Part shown: positions 53,101 through 63,396 of the stretch, one piece after another
Numbering within the stretch: the stretch's first letter is position 1
How the letters are laid out: every line of letters begins with the position of its first letter
Source: Prorocentrum cordatum
Lineage: Eukaryota; Sar; Dinophyceae; Prorocentrales; Prorocentraceae
DNA: 64,000 nt
NCBI GenBank assembly: GCA_963575745.1
Contig: CAUYUJ010014362.1
Span: 85,001 to 149,000, forward strand
Direction of reading: 5' to 3'
Notes under the pieces: generated by a model
Seen by the model: only the letters and a program-made list of their open reading frames with translations
Told to the model about the DNA's origin: nothing
The model's database searches: none
Made by a program: the position numbers and the translations under genes

Positions 53101-56100
53101 TGAGCCGCCCAGCAGCTCCACGGACAGCGCGGCGAACTCCAGGCCGCCTCCCTTGCAGCAGGCTGGCCCGCCGAAAACAGCGCTTCGCGACCCCTGCGGT
53201 GGCCCCTGACACCGCGCGGATCGTTCAACCTTGAACGAGCCCCCGGGCCAGGGCGGAGAGCACGGAGGGGGGGCCCCCTCCTATCGCACTCCCCGCCCGG
53301 GCCCCGATGGGAGCGGCCGCCAACGTAGCGGCGACCTCGCCTAGCAACTCCGCGGACAGCGCGGCGAACTCCACGAGCGGCTCCGCTCGCGGCAGGCCGC
53401 CAGGGTTCCGCGCGCAGCTGAGCCGCCCAGCAGCTCCACGGACAGCGCGGCGAACTCCAGGCCGCCTCCCTTGCAGCAGGCTGGCCCGCCGAAAACGGCG
53501 GCTTCGCGACCCCTGCGGCGGCCCCTGACACCGCGTGGATCGTTCAACCTTGAACGAGCCCCCGGGCCAGGGCGGGAGAGCACGGAGGGGGGGGCCCTCC
53601 AATCGCACTCCCCGCCCGAGCCCCGACGGGAGCGGCCGCCAACGTCGCGGCGACCTCGCCCAGCAACTCCACGGACAGCGCGGCGAACTCCACGAGCGGC
53701 TCCGCTCGCGGCAGGCCGCCAGGGTTCCGCGCGCAGCTGAGCCGCCCAGCAGCTCCACGGACAGCGCGGCGAACTCCAGGCCGCCTCCCTTGCAGCAGGC
53801 TGGCCCGCCGAAAACGGCGGCTTCGCGACCCCTGCGGTGGTCCCTGACACCGCGTGGATCGTTCAACCTTGAACGAGCCCCCGGGCCAGGGTGGGAGAGC
53901 ACGGAGGGGGGATCCGATCCTATCGCACTCCCCGCCCGGGCCCCGATGGGAGCGGCCGCCAACGTAGCGGCGACCTCGCCTAGCAACTCCACGGACAGCG
54001 CGGCGAACTCCACGAGCGGCTCCGCTCGCGGCAGGCCGCCAGGGTTCCGCGCGCAGCTGAGCCGCCCAGCAGCTCCACGGACAGCGCGGCGAACTCCAGG
54101 CCTCGTCCCTTGCAGCAGGCTGGCCCACCGAGAACGGCGGCTTCGCGCCCCCTGCGGTGGCCCCTGACGCCGCGCGGCATCGTTCAACCTTGAACGAGCC
54201 CCCCGGCCAGGGCGGGGGAGCACGGAGGGGGGGTGCCCTCCAATCGCACTCCCCGCCCGAGCCCCGATGGGAGCGGCCGCCAACGTAGCGGCAACCTCGC
54301 CCAGCGACTCCACAGACAGCGCGGCGAACTCCACGAGCGGCTCCGCTCGCGGCAGGCCGCCAGGGTTCCGCGCGCAGCTGAGCCGCCCAGCAACTCCACG
54401 GACAGCGCGGCGAACTCCAGGCCGCCTCCCTTGCAGCAGGCTGGCCCGCCGAAAACGGCGGCTTCGCGACCCCTGCGGTGGCCCCTGACACCGCGCGGAT
54501 CGTTCAACCTGGAACGAGCCCCCGGGCCAGGGCGGGAGAGCACGGAGGGGGGGGCCCCTCCTATCGCACTCCCCGCCCGGGCCCATGGGAGCGGCCGCCA
54601 GCGTAGCGGCGACCTCGCCCAACAACTCCACGGACAGCGCGGCGAACTCCACGAGCGGCTCCGCTCGCGGCAGGCCGCCAGGGTTCCGCGCGCAGCTGGG
54701 CCGCCCAGCAGTTCCACGGACAGCGCGGCGAACTCCAGGCCGCCCCCCCTGCAGCAGGCTGGCCCGCCGAAAACGGCGGTTTCGCGACCCCTGCGGCGGC
54801 CCCTGACACCGCGTGGATCGTTCAACCTTGAACGAGCCCCCAGGCCAGGGCGGGAGAGCACGGAGCGGGGGCCCCCTCCTATCGCACTCCCCGACCGAGC
54901 CCCGATGGGAGCGGCCGCCAACGTAGCGGCGACCTCGCCCAGCAACTCCACGGACAGCGCGGCGAACTCCACGAGCGGCTCCGCTCGCGGCAGGCCGCCA
55001 AGGTTCCGCGCGCAGCTGGGCCGCCCAGCAGCTCCACGGACAGCGCGGCGAACTCCAGGCCGCCTCCCTTGCAACATCGCCCAGCAACTCCACGGACAGC
55101 GCGGCGAACTCCACGAGCGGCTCCGCTCGCGGCAGGCCGCCAGGGTTCCGCGCGCAGCTGAGCCGCCTCCCTCGCAGCAGGCTGGCCCGCCGAAAACAGC
55201 GGTTTCGCGACCCCTGCGGTGGCCCCTGACACCGCGTGGATCGTTCAACCTTGAACGAGCCCCCGGGCCAGGGTGGGAGAGCACGGAGGGGGGGGGCCCT
55301 CCTATCGCACTCCCCGCCCGGTCCCCGATGGGAGCGGCCGCCAACGTAGCGGCGAGCTCGCCCAGCAACTCCACGGACAGCGCGGCGAACTCCACGAGCG
55401 GCTCCTCGCGGCAGGCCGCCAGGGCTCCGCGCGCAGCTGAGCAGCCCAACAGCTCCACGGACAGCGCGGCGAACTCCAGGCCGCCTCCCTTGCAGCAGGC
55501 TGGCCCGCCGAAAACGGCGGCTTCGCGACCCCTGCGGCGGCCCCTGACACCGCGTGGATCGTTCAACCTTGAACGAGCCCCCAGGCCAGGGCGGGAGAGC
55601 ACGGAGGGGGATCCCCTCCCATCGCACTCCCCGCCCGAGCCCCGATGGGAGCGGCCGCCAACGTAGCGGCGACCTCGCCCAGCAACTCCACGGACAGCGC
55701 GGCGAACTCCACGAGCGGCTCCGCTCGCGGCAGGCCGCCAGGGTTCCGCGCGCAGCTGGGCCGCCCAGCAGCTCCACGGACAGCGCGGCGAACTCCAGGC
55801 CGCCCCCCTTGCAGCAGGCTGGCCCGCCGAAAACTGCGGCTTCGCGACCCCTTCGGTGGCCCCTGACACCGCGTGGATCGTTCAACCTTGAACGAGCCCC
55901 CGGGCCAGGGCGGGAGAGCACGGAGGGGGGGGGGCCCTCCTATCGCACTCCCCGCCCGAGCCCCGACGGGAGCGGCCGCCAACGCAGCGGCGACCTCGCC
56001 CAGCAACTCCACGGACAGCGCAGCGAACTCCACGAGCGGCTCCGCTCGCGGCAGGCCGCCAGGGTTCCGCGCGCAGCTGGGCAGCCCAACAGCTCCACGG

Positions 56101-56345
56101 ACAGCGCGGCGAACTCCAGGCCGCCTCCCCTGCAGCAGGCTGGCCCGCCGAAAACGGCGGTTTCGCGACCCCCGCGGCGGCCCCGAACACCGCGTGGATC
56201 GTTCAACCCTGAACGAGCCCCCGGGCCAGGGCGGGAGAGCACGGAGGGGGGGGCCCTCCTATCGCACTCCCCGCCCGAGCCCCGATGGGAGCGGCCGCCA
56301 ACGTAGCGGCGACCTCGCCCAGCAACTCCACGGACAGCGCCACTG
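53090..56345. repeat. ~320-bp satellite, about ten copies
   Basis: The landmark GGATCGTTCAACCTTGAACG occurs at about 53217, 53536, 53856, 54178, 54497, 54814, 55237, 55556, 55875 and 56195. Spacing is 317-322 except one 423-base step that holds a partial extra unit. Each monomer has an internal duplicate (CAGCTCCACGGACAGCGCGG), a palindrome CGTTCAACCTTGAACG and a stem CCGCCGAAAACGGCGG. Frames up to 898 codons (53225-55921 minus) arise because the sequence is stop-poor; they read different frames in different copies and are not called as genes. Confidence 0.93.
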
Positions 56346-56483
56346 CTCTGCGCATGCCCGCACCGCGGGCTCGGACGCAGGGCCGCCCAGAACGCGCGCC
56401 ACCACCGAGGCCGCCGCAGCCGCGGGACCGCCGCTGGCGGACCAGCTCATCGCCCCAGATGCTGCGGCGGAGCCTAGGCAGGG

Positions 56484-57030
56484 AGAAAACAACTTGAGTG
56501 ACCGAGAGCACGCCGGCGAGCACGAGAGCGGAGCTCGAGACCAAAATGGCCACGGGCACGGGAGCGCCATGTGACTCTGTGCATCAGCTCTGCTCCTGCA
56601 CCCCTCTTCATTCCTCCAGGGTCCCAGCTGATCGCCGCTATGATCTCTATTTACTGGTTGGTGTCTCCGTCTCCGTTGCATCGATTGTTGGCCCTCCAGG
56701 GTCGCAGAATATCGCGGACAGGTCTGAAAGTCTGTAGTGTGACAGAACAGTGGCCAGGTTAGGTCGCGCTCCCCGCCGGGCAGGCGGGGGGGGTCTGTCG
56801 CCTACTTCCTGCCCAGGGCAGGAGGTGGGCCACAGCATCCCCCCCGCCTGCCTGGCGGCGAGAAACTGCTGGGCACCTCCAGGGTCGCAGCTGATCGCCG
56901 CCCAAGGCACTGGCGGCAATGCCGACCGACCGATCTTCCCAGAGGGTCCAAAGATCAGCAACACAGATCGGGAAATTACCAGATCAACAACACAGATCTG
57001 GCATGATAACACGATCTGCGTTGTTGAACT
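56484..57030. repeat. Flank-shared modules and a hairpin
   Basis: 56484-56604 matches 41354-41476. CCTCCAGGGTCGCAGCTGAT-type motifs lie at about 56612, 56692 and 56877. A hairpin with 15-bp arms and one mismatch (TCAACAACACAGATC, 56984-56998; 57013-57027) lies at the end. No gene is seen. Confidence 0.7.
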
Positions 57031-57520
57031 TAATTAGTTGTTGACATGCCCGTAGCGTCGTTCACGACGTCGGGGCGTTGGTTGTAGCGGCTGGGCGCGC
57101 CGTGGTCGGGTTTGGTCGGTTGGATGTCGGCGCGCCGTCGATCCGTCACGGCGCCGCAACTTAAATCGATCGGGGCGGGGAATGCGATGGCGCGGTCGCG
57201 TTGTCGCGGCGGTCACGCAGCGTCAACTTGATGCCCCAACCCCCCAAGCCCCCCACCCACCCCCCAAACACAAAACAGAAGTACAGGCGCACCCAAGACG
57301 TCCAGCAGCCTCCAGCAAGGGCCCGCGCAGGTCCCAAACGCACGAGATTTCCCTCGCAGGCCAGCCGTGCTTCCCGCGAAGCGGTGATATATATCTATCC
57401 GGCCGCGCTCACCGCGAAGCGTGATAGATAAATGAAGGCACGTTTCCCTCGGGCGGCGGGGCGAGCGCTCCAGGGTCGGCGGCCGTCTGCCACTGCAGGC
57501 GAGCGCTGCGAAGAGGAAGG
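57031..57520. other. Stretch without a recognisable gene
   Basis: Nothing recognisable apart from short CGTCG-rich pieces. Confidence 0.4.
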
Positions 57521-58460
57521 GCGGAGGTGGAGGGGGAGCGGGGGAAGAGGAGGAGGAGGGGGAGGAGGAGGAGGAGGAGGCGAAAGAGGAGGAGGCAAGA
57601 GGAAGAGGAGGAGGAGGGGGAGGGGGAGGAGAGGAGGAGGACGACGACGACGACGAGGATGGGCTGATGACGATGAGGGGGAGGTGGAATTAAGAGGGGG
57701 GGGCACAGGAGGAGGAGGGGGAGGAGGAGGATGGGCGAAGATAGCGAGAGAGGAGCGAGAGAGGACGAGAAGGAAGATGAGGAGGAGGGTGGGGGAGGTG
57801 AAGGGGGGCGAGGTTAGAGAGAGAGAGAGAGGGCAGGCAGAGTCAGGCCCTGGAGTTGGTGATGTCCGCCGTCTCCTGACCGGGAAGATGAGGAGGAGAA
57901 GCGAGAGAGGAGCGAGAGAGGACGAGAAGGAAGATGAGGAGGAGGGTGGGGGAGGTGAAGGGGGGCGAGGTTGAGGAGAGAGAGAGAGAGGGCAGGCAGA
58001 GTCAGGCCCTGGCCATCAGTTGGTGATGCCCGCCGTCTCCTGCCCCACCGGGTCCAAGGGCGCTTCCTCGGAGGTCTTTGTTTATCCTTTCTCCCTCCTC
58101 CTCCTCCGCTTCCTCCTCCACCCCCTCCTCCTCCTTCCTCCTCCTCCTTCTTCCTCCTCCTCTTCTCGTCGTCGTCCTCCTCCTCCTCCTCCTCCTCCTC
58201 CTCCACCTCCTCCTCCTCCTCCTCCCTCCCCCTGCCCCTCCTCACCCCCCTCCTCCTCCACTCTCCCTCCCAATTCTCTTGTCTTCATCGTGCTGCCCTT
58301 CTTCGTGCTGCCCTTCTCCCCGCGCTCTCGTTCTCGTGAGCCTCCTCGACCTCGTCATCCTCCTTGTCCTCCTCCTCCTCCTCCCTCTCGGTTGTTCCCA
58401 GATCCCCCTCCACCTCGAGAGTGGTTCCGCCTTTGCCCTGCGTATTTTTTTATCGTTCCT
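57520..58460. repeat. GGA/CTC-rich low complexity with a ~155-bp duplication
   Basis: GGA-rich at 57535-57740, CTC-rich at 58095-58400. GCGAGAGAGGACGAGAAGGA to CAGAGTCAGGCCCTGG is present at about 57752-57855 and 57907-58012. Confidence 0.85.
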
Positions 58461-58581
58461 GATTCTGAGGGATCGCATGTATAGATCAGCCCCAGGGTCT
58501 CCTGAGTCCAAAGTGAACGTGTCAGGCATGCACGGGGGGGAACTCACGTCCGTCAGCACGCGCGGGGCAAAGGCTGGGGGG

Positions 58582-59293
58582 TCACGATCGAGCTGCGTTC
58601 TGCAGTAATCCAATGTCCCCCAGATGGAACACCTCCCTCCTCACAATCATATGGCTGGCCATCCACTGCTGGATCTCCAGGGAGTTGCAGCGAGCCTTGA
58701 GATCCCTGATGTCTGCGCTCACATCCGAGAGCTCTGAGATGGTTCTCTTCAGCATCTCGGCTGCCTATCGTCGTGATCGTCATCCTCTTCCTCCCTCCTC
58801 GTCCTCCTCCTCGTCCTCATCCTCGTCGTCCTCCTCCTCCTCTGCGTCCTCCTCCACTCCTCCTCCTCCGCCGCCTCCTCATACTCATCCCTCCCCCCCT
58901 TTTCCCCCGCACTTCGACACTCTTCCTCCGAGCCTGCTTCATCTGAATCTCGGCCTTGCAGAAGTTGTCGAGAATCGCCAGCGCGCTGCTGTGCATAAGC
59001 CAAGCCGGAATGCCCCGAGGAGCGTAGCCCTTGCCCTTATCCTTGCCCGAGCCCTCGGGGTCCACGCCCTTGTCCTTGCCCGAGCCCTCCGGGTCCACGC
59101 CCTGGTCCTTGCCCGAGCCCTTCGGGTCCACGCCCTGGTCCACGCCCCAGTTCCTGCCAGAGCCCCTGGGGTCCGAGCCGTTGTCGGTGTTCTCCTTGAT
59201 CGCACTCGCAGCTTCCTCAGACCGTCTGTCGCGGGGAGACCTGGAACGATCCTGGCTCGCGCCCTCGGCCTCCATCGAAGCTACCCTGACCAT
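58582..59293 (-). CDS. Two-exon model, 180 residues, charged repeat protein of unknown function
   Basis: Exon 1 (59293-58934, 120 codons) starts ATGGTCAGGGTA. It holds an Arg/Ser patch (DRSRSPRDRRS, residues 15-25) and four Gly-Val-Asp-Pro-(Glu/Lys)-Gly-Ser-Gly-Lys-Asp units of 11 residues (about 50-87), then SSALAILDNFCKAEIQMKQ. A GC-AG intron (58933-58765; donor CAG/GC, acceptor TAG/GCAG) full of CTC triplets joins it in phase to exon 2 (58764-58582). Exon 2 encodes AAEMLKRTISELSDVSADIR and continues as a predicted coiled coil ending LLQNAARS. The in-frame join and continuous helix support the model. Function is unknown; RS-like and coiled-coil features would suit a nuclear or RNA-associated scaffold or a retroelement ORF1, which is only a guess. 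Confidence 0.5.
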
Positions 59294-59299
59294 GGCCAA

Positions 59300-60020
59300 T
59301 CGCGGTCGTCGGGTTCCGTGGCCGAGATGGGCTCGAGCCAGGGTTGCCATCCCCTGCGCCCGTCGGCCCCATCGATTTTTCTGACCTCTGCCCTGGGCCC
59401 CCAAGGCCGCCAGGCCGTCTCCCCCCTCCTCTCTTTGGGGCCAAGAACCACGTGAGGGGTGTGCCGAAAGACCTCCCATTCCCCGCGGTCGTGCCTCTTC
59501 TTTCTCCTTCAGCCTCTTTCCCCTGCTATTTCCTCGCCCCCCCCCCCCTCCCCCCGCCAAGGCCCCCCTCGATTTCCTGAAACGCTCCTCTGAGAGCGCA
59601 GTGGGAACGCTGGGGCCTGAACATCCGAGGGCCGTGACCCCACCCCCACGGGCGCCGCGCTTAGGGCCCCAGCGCTGCCAGATCAAGCCTGGAATCCCGC
59701 GCGGGCATTCGCGGGGGGTCGGGCCCAGCCAAATCCAACGCAAAATCCAATGCATTGGAAAATGCGTTGGAGTTTGAAGGTTGCGCTGGTTTCGCTGGGC
59801 CCGACTCCTCGCAAGACGCGCGTGGGGTTCCAAGTTTTTTTGTTTTGCCGACTGGGCGGAGACGCGGCACTCCCCGCGGCCAACATCCACGTGTCAAATG
59901 CCGCCGAGCCCACGGCGCCCGGCGGGAACACGCGGGAAGTGGCATGTATGCATGCATGCAAGAGCGCAGAGCTTTGATTGTGCAACGCATGACTCATGTT
60001 TGATGTCTCTCTCACTGTTG
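59300..60020. other. Stretch without a recognised gene
   Basis: Minus frames continue open through 59890 but are Gly/Arg/Pro-rich without motif. A C-run lies at about 59537-59560. Confidence 0.4.
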
Positions 60021-60024
60021 CCTC

Positions 60025-60197
<173 letters not shown>

Positions 60198-60220
60198 CAC
60201 ATCCCCCTTCAATCTCAAGC

Positions 60221-62152
60221 TCAGAGGCGCGTCGCCTCAACCTGATCGCGCGGCAATGCTGCCATTGCCACGGGGGCGAGAGCTTCTGCAAACTCCACGG
60301 GGCACGCCGACGAACTCTTCTGGCGGGCCCCGTTCTTGACAGCCCCTGACACCCAGCCTTTCTTAGACCAGCCGTAAAAATTACCCTGCCCCTTCTGAGC
60401 AGTGGCTTTCTTGCCCTTGGAAACCTCACGGGCAGCGGCTGCTTTCTTGCTACTTGAAACTTCATGGGCAAGGCGGGTTTTCTTGCCAGAGCTCTTGCGG
60501 GGAATGGGCTTACAGAGCTCTTTGCAGTTCGGGCCGAGACGCTGAAAAGCAAGCGGCCTGGCTCGCACAAGCGAGAGAAATTGATACGGAAAAAGTGTGC
60601 ACCATACCTCAATCGGTTTCACGGTGGCCGCGCCGAAGGCCCCGAGGTTGGTGACGAACCTCCGAGCGTTCACCAGGTCAAACGCCTGAATGATCTCCGC
60701 GGCGCGGTAGATGGTTGAGTTCAGGGGCTGCTCAACGAACGTCCGCACGGAACGCATGCTGCAGAATGTGAGCATGACCGACCTGGGTGCACTTTGTCTT
60801 TTCCAATCCCTCTTCATCCTCTGTTTCCTCCTCCTCCTCCTCCTCCTCCTGCTTCTCTTCAGCCACAACCTCTTTCTTCTCCTCATCCTGCTCATCTTCC
60901 TCCTCCTCCCTTCTCCTCCTCCTCGTCCTCCTCCTTCTCCCCCTCCCCCATCCTCCTCCTCGTCCTCCTCCTCCTCGTCCTCGTCCTCCTCAGCCACCCG
61001 CCCCCCCCTCCCGCCCTTCCAGCCGCGCTTCCGTCGCTCCTGGGTCAAGGTCCCCCCCCTCTTCAAAGCTCGATGGCCTCGGGCTGTCTGATCCTCGCGA
61101 GAGCTGCTCCACTGGTTGCCTCGGGGAATCCCTGGGGCCCCCTTGGAGCTGGGGGCGCGGGCGGGGGTGGGGGGGGAGGGGGCACCTTAACCCAGGGGCG
61201 TCCTCAGTGACCCAGGGCATCCAAGAAGGAGCAGATGGGGAGGAGGAAGAGGAGGAGGATGAGGAGGGGCAATGAGGAGGAGCAGGCGGAGGGGACGCTG
61301 AGAAGGGCGAGGGGGAGGAGGAGGAGGAGGGGGAGGAGGATGAGGAGGAGGAGGAGGAGGAAGAGGAACACCAGGAAATGGAAGATGAGGGGCGAGGGGG
61401 ACCCCACAGCAGAAGATCGGAGGTGGTGGCGTGGATTCCTCTCGCTCCAGCGCCATCGCATTGCATTTCCCTCCCCCGCGCTATCTGGTCCCCCTCTCGT
61501 TCGGCTATCTAATCCTGCCCCATCTGCACTGCCGTCATCATCACCCCTTTCGCCCAGCTGGCGCGTGTGTGTGTTGATTGTATTTGCAGGGGGTCCCAGG
61601 TTACAAGAAAACGCTGGTCCAGTTCGCTTCCTTGACGTCTGATCTGGCGTCGGTGCCGTAGGGGTCACGGTCGCTGCGCTTGGTATGACCGCGAGCCATT
61701 GTTATCCAAGTTGAACATTGGGGCCCAAACCACGCCGTGCCTCCAGGACATATAGAGGCCAGGATCCACATCATATACAAGCAGCCAGTTAGATGAACCA
61801 CGTTCTGCCACTCATGATCCAGCATGTCGCATGTAAAAACCCGATGGCCTCGAGCACGCACAGCGCGAGCACAGCGTGCCACGCCCGAACATATCTCAGC
61901 GAACGCTGTGGTGCGAGGTATAGCGTGCTCAGCGGAAATAGCACTCACGATCTCACCCAGAAATTGCTGCTGGCCATCTACGAAACTGGCGGGCCCCCCT
62001 CGAGAGACGATCAACTTTGCCGTGGAAACTGCCCAGCTGTATCCCTCTGAACTCGGAGGCACAGGCTCGGGCCTGCCGCCGGCCGCCAAGGAAGCGCCAA
62101 TGAGCTGGATGAGAATTACAACAAACAATCGCCAGCCACAAGTGGGAGCCAT
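60221..62152 (-). CDS. Two-exon gene, 369 residues: secretory protein with methyltransferase-like core
   Basis: Exon 1 (62152-61605) starts MAPTCGWRLFVVILIQLIGA, a signal peptide or anchor. FAEICSGVARCARAVRARGH (84-103) resembles the nucleotide-binding loop of Rossmann methyltransferases. WFGPQCSTWITMARGHTKRS (141-160) has the Cys context of a Pro-Cys loop. A GT-AG intron (61604-60783, GTAACC...CCCAG) with dense GAG/CTC repeats joins in phase to exon 2 (60782-60221). The junction reads EANWTSVFL/SVMLTFCSMR and leads to RTFVEQPLNS. Exon 2 then has VTNLGAFGAATVKPIEVWCT and a Lys-rich tail. Order of loop, Cys motif and VEQP recalls C5-cytosine methyltransferase motifs I, IV and VI, but true catalytic identity is not shown. 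Related proteins are, from memory, common and unannotated in dinoflagellates. The 1110-nt joined frame is intact. Confidence 0.6.
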
Positions 62153-62379
62153 GACCCTCTGGCCGCGAAGTCACCCCGCACAAGTTTAGACCTCCAATCG
62201 ATGAGCCTGAAAAGTCTGCGGGGGAAGCTTACACGATGGCAAAATTGGGCTATCGATCGCAACACTGCGTTCAGCGACTCGCCCAAGAAACAATGGTAAT
62301 GTTTCGGGGTGCCGTGCGAAGGGATCCCGGGGGCCCTGCGCAAACATCAACACTCTGTATTCTATGTTTTGTCGACTCC

Positions 62380-62500
62380 ATGTTTTTCTCTTCCGTCATA
62401 TCCTCCTCCCCCTCCCCCCCATCCTCCTCCTCCTCCTCCTCCTCCTCCTCCTCCTCCTCTTCCTCCTCCTCCTCTCCCTCTTCCTCTTCCCCCGCCCGCT
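62380..62500. repeat. CTC microsatellite
   Basis: A nearly pure CTC run at 62426-62475 with CCTCTTCC flanks, between two genes on the minus strand. Confidence 0.93.
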
Positions 62501-62589
62501 GCCCTGGGGAGGCCCCGATCGAGAACTTCGATGCGAATCCTGCCATCCGAAGAGGCTGGCGTCATCTTCCGCCCCCCCACCCCCTCGCT

Positions 62590-63361
62590 CCTGCGCAGCA
62601 TGTGAGCAAGTAGATGATGTTTGGGGGTCAGTGCAATACCCGCGGCAACTGTGGAGAGCAAGTGCGTGTCCAAGGCAGTCATGGTGTCGCGCATCGTATG
62701 CGGGGGCGGGATGATATCGCTTTCCTTGAGCTTGTTAACAATCGTTTCCAATGAAGCACCACATCCCAGAATTGCATCCCCAAAGACGGCCGCGCCACCA
62801 TATCTGATTAGTTCCGACGTAGCAAACGTAAGTAGAGTGGAAGCTTCTGCCGCTTTGAGGTTCATGTGACCTCCTGGATGAAGACCATTCTGGAGCGTTG
62901 TTTCTAAGTGTACGGGGGGGGGGGGGGGCGGAGAGGGTGAAACCTCATGCTTTGCATCGCGTCTGACGCTAGAATCCCACGAGCATCCGGATCCTGCCCA
63001 GCACAAAACGGAGGCCTGTGAGACACAAGCGAATGGGCAAGACGAGGGAGGGAAAAGGGAGGAAGAAAGACGGCAGGGGCGAGGTGCAGAGGACGGAAGG
63101 AGCCCGAGCGGCGCTTTCGCCCAGCTCCAGCGAGGAGGCGCATTCAGCGTGCCAACGTGTCCCCCGATCGGGACCTCGCGGATTCGTTCGACCCACGGCC
63201 GTCTCCACGGCGCGCAGGGGCGGGGCTCGTGCATTGGTGCACCAGGAGGAAGAGGGGTAGTGGGAGGAGGGGATCAGGATGTCAGGGGGGAGGGCGGGGG
63301 AGAGGGGGGAGGGAAGCGAGGGCGACGACGACGACGGAATGAAGGCGTGGGGCCATGGAGA

Positions 63362-63396
<35 letters not shown>

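Noticed and set aside
53225-55921. 898-codon minus-strand open frame
   Set aside because: It runs through a ~320-bp satellite and reads different frames in different copies. No domain is present.
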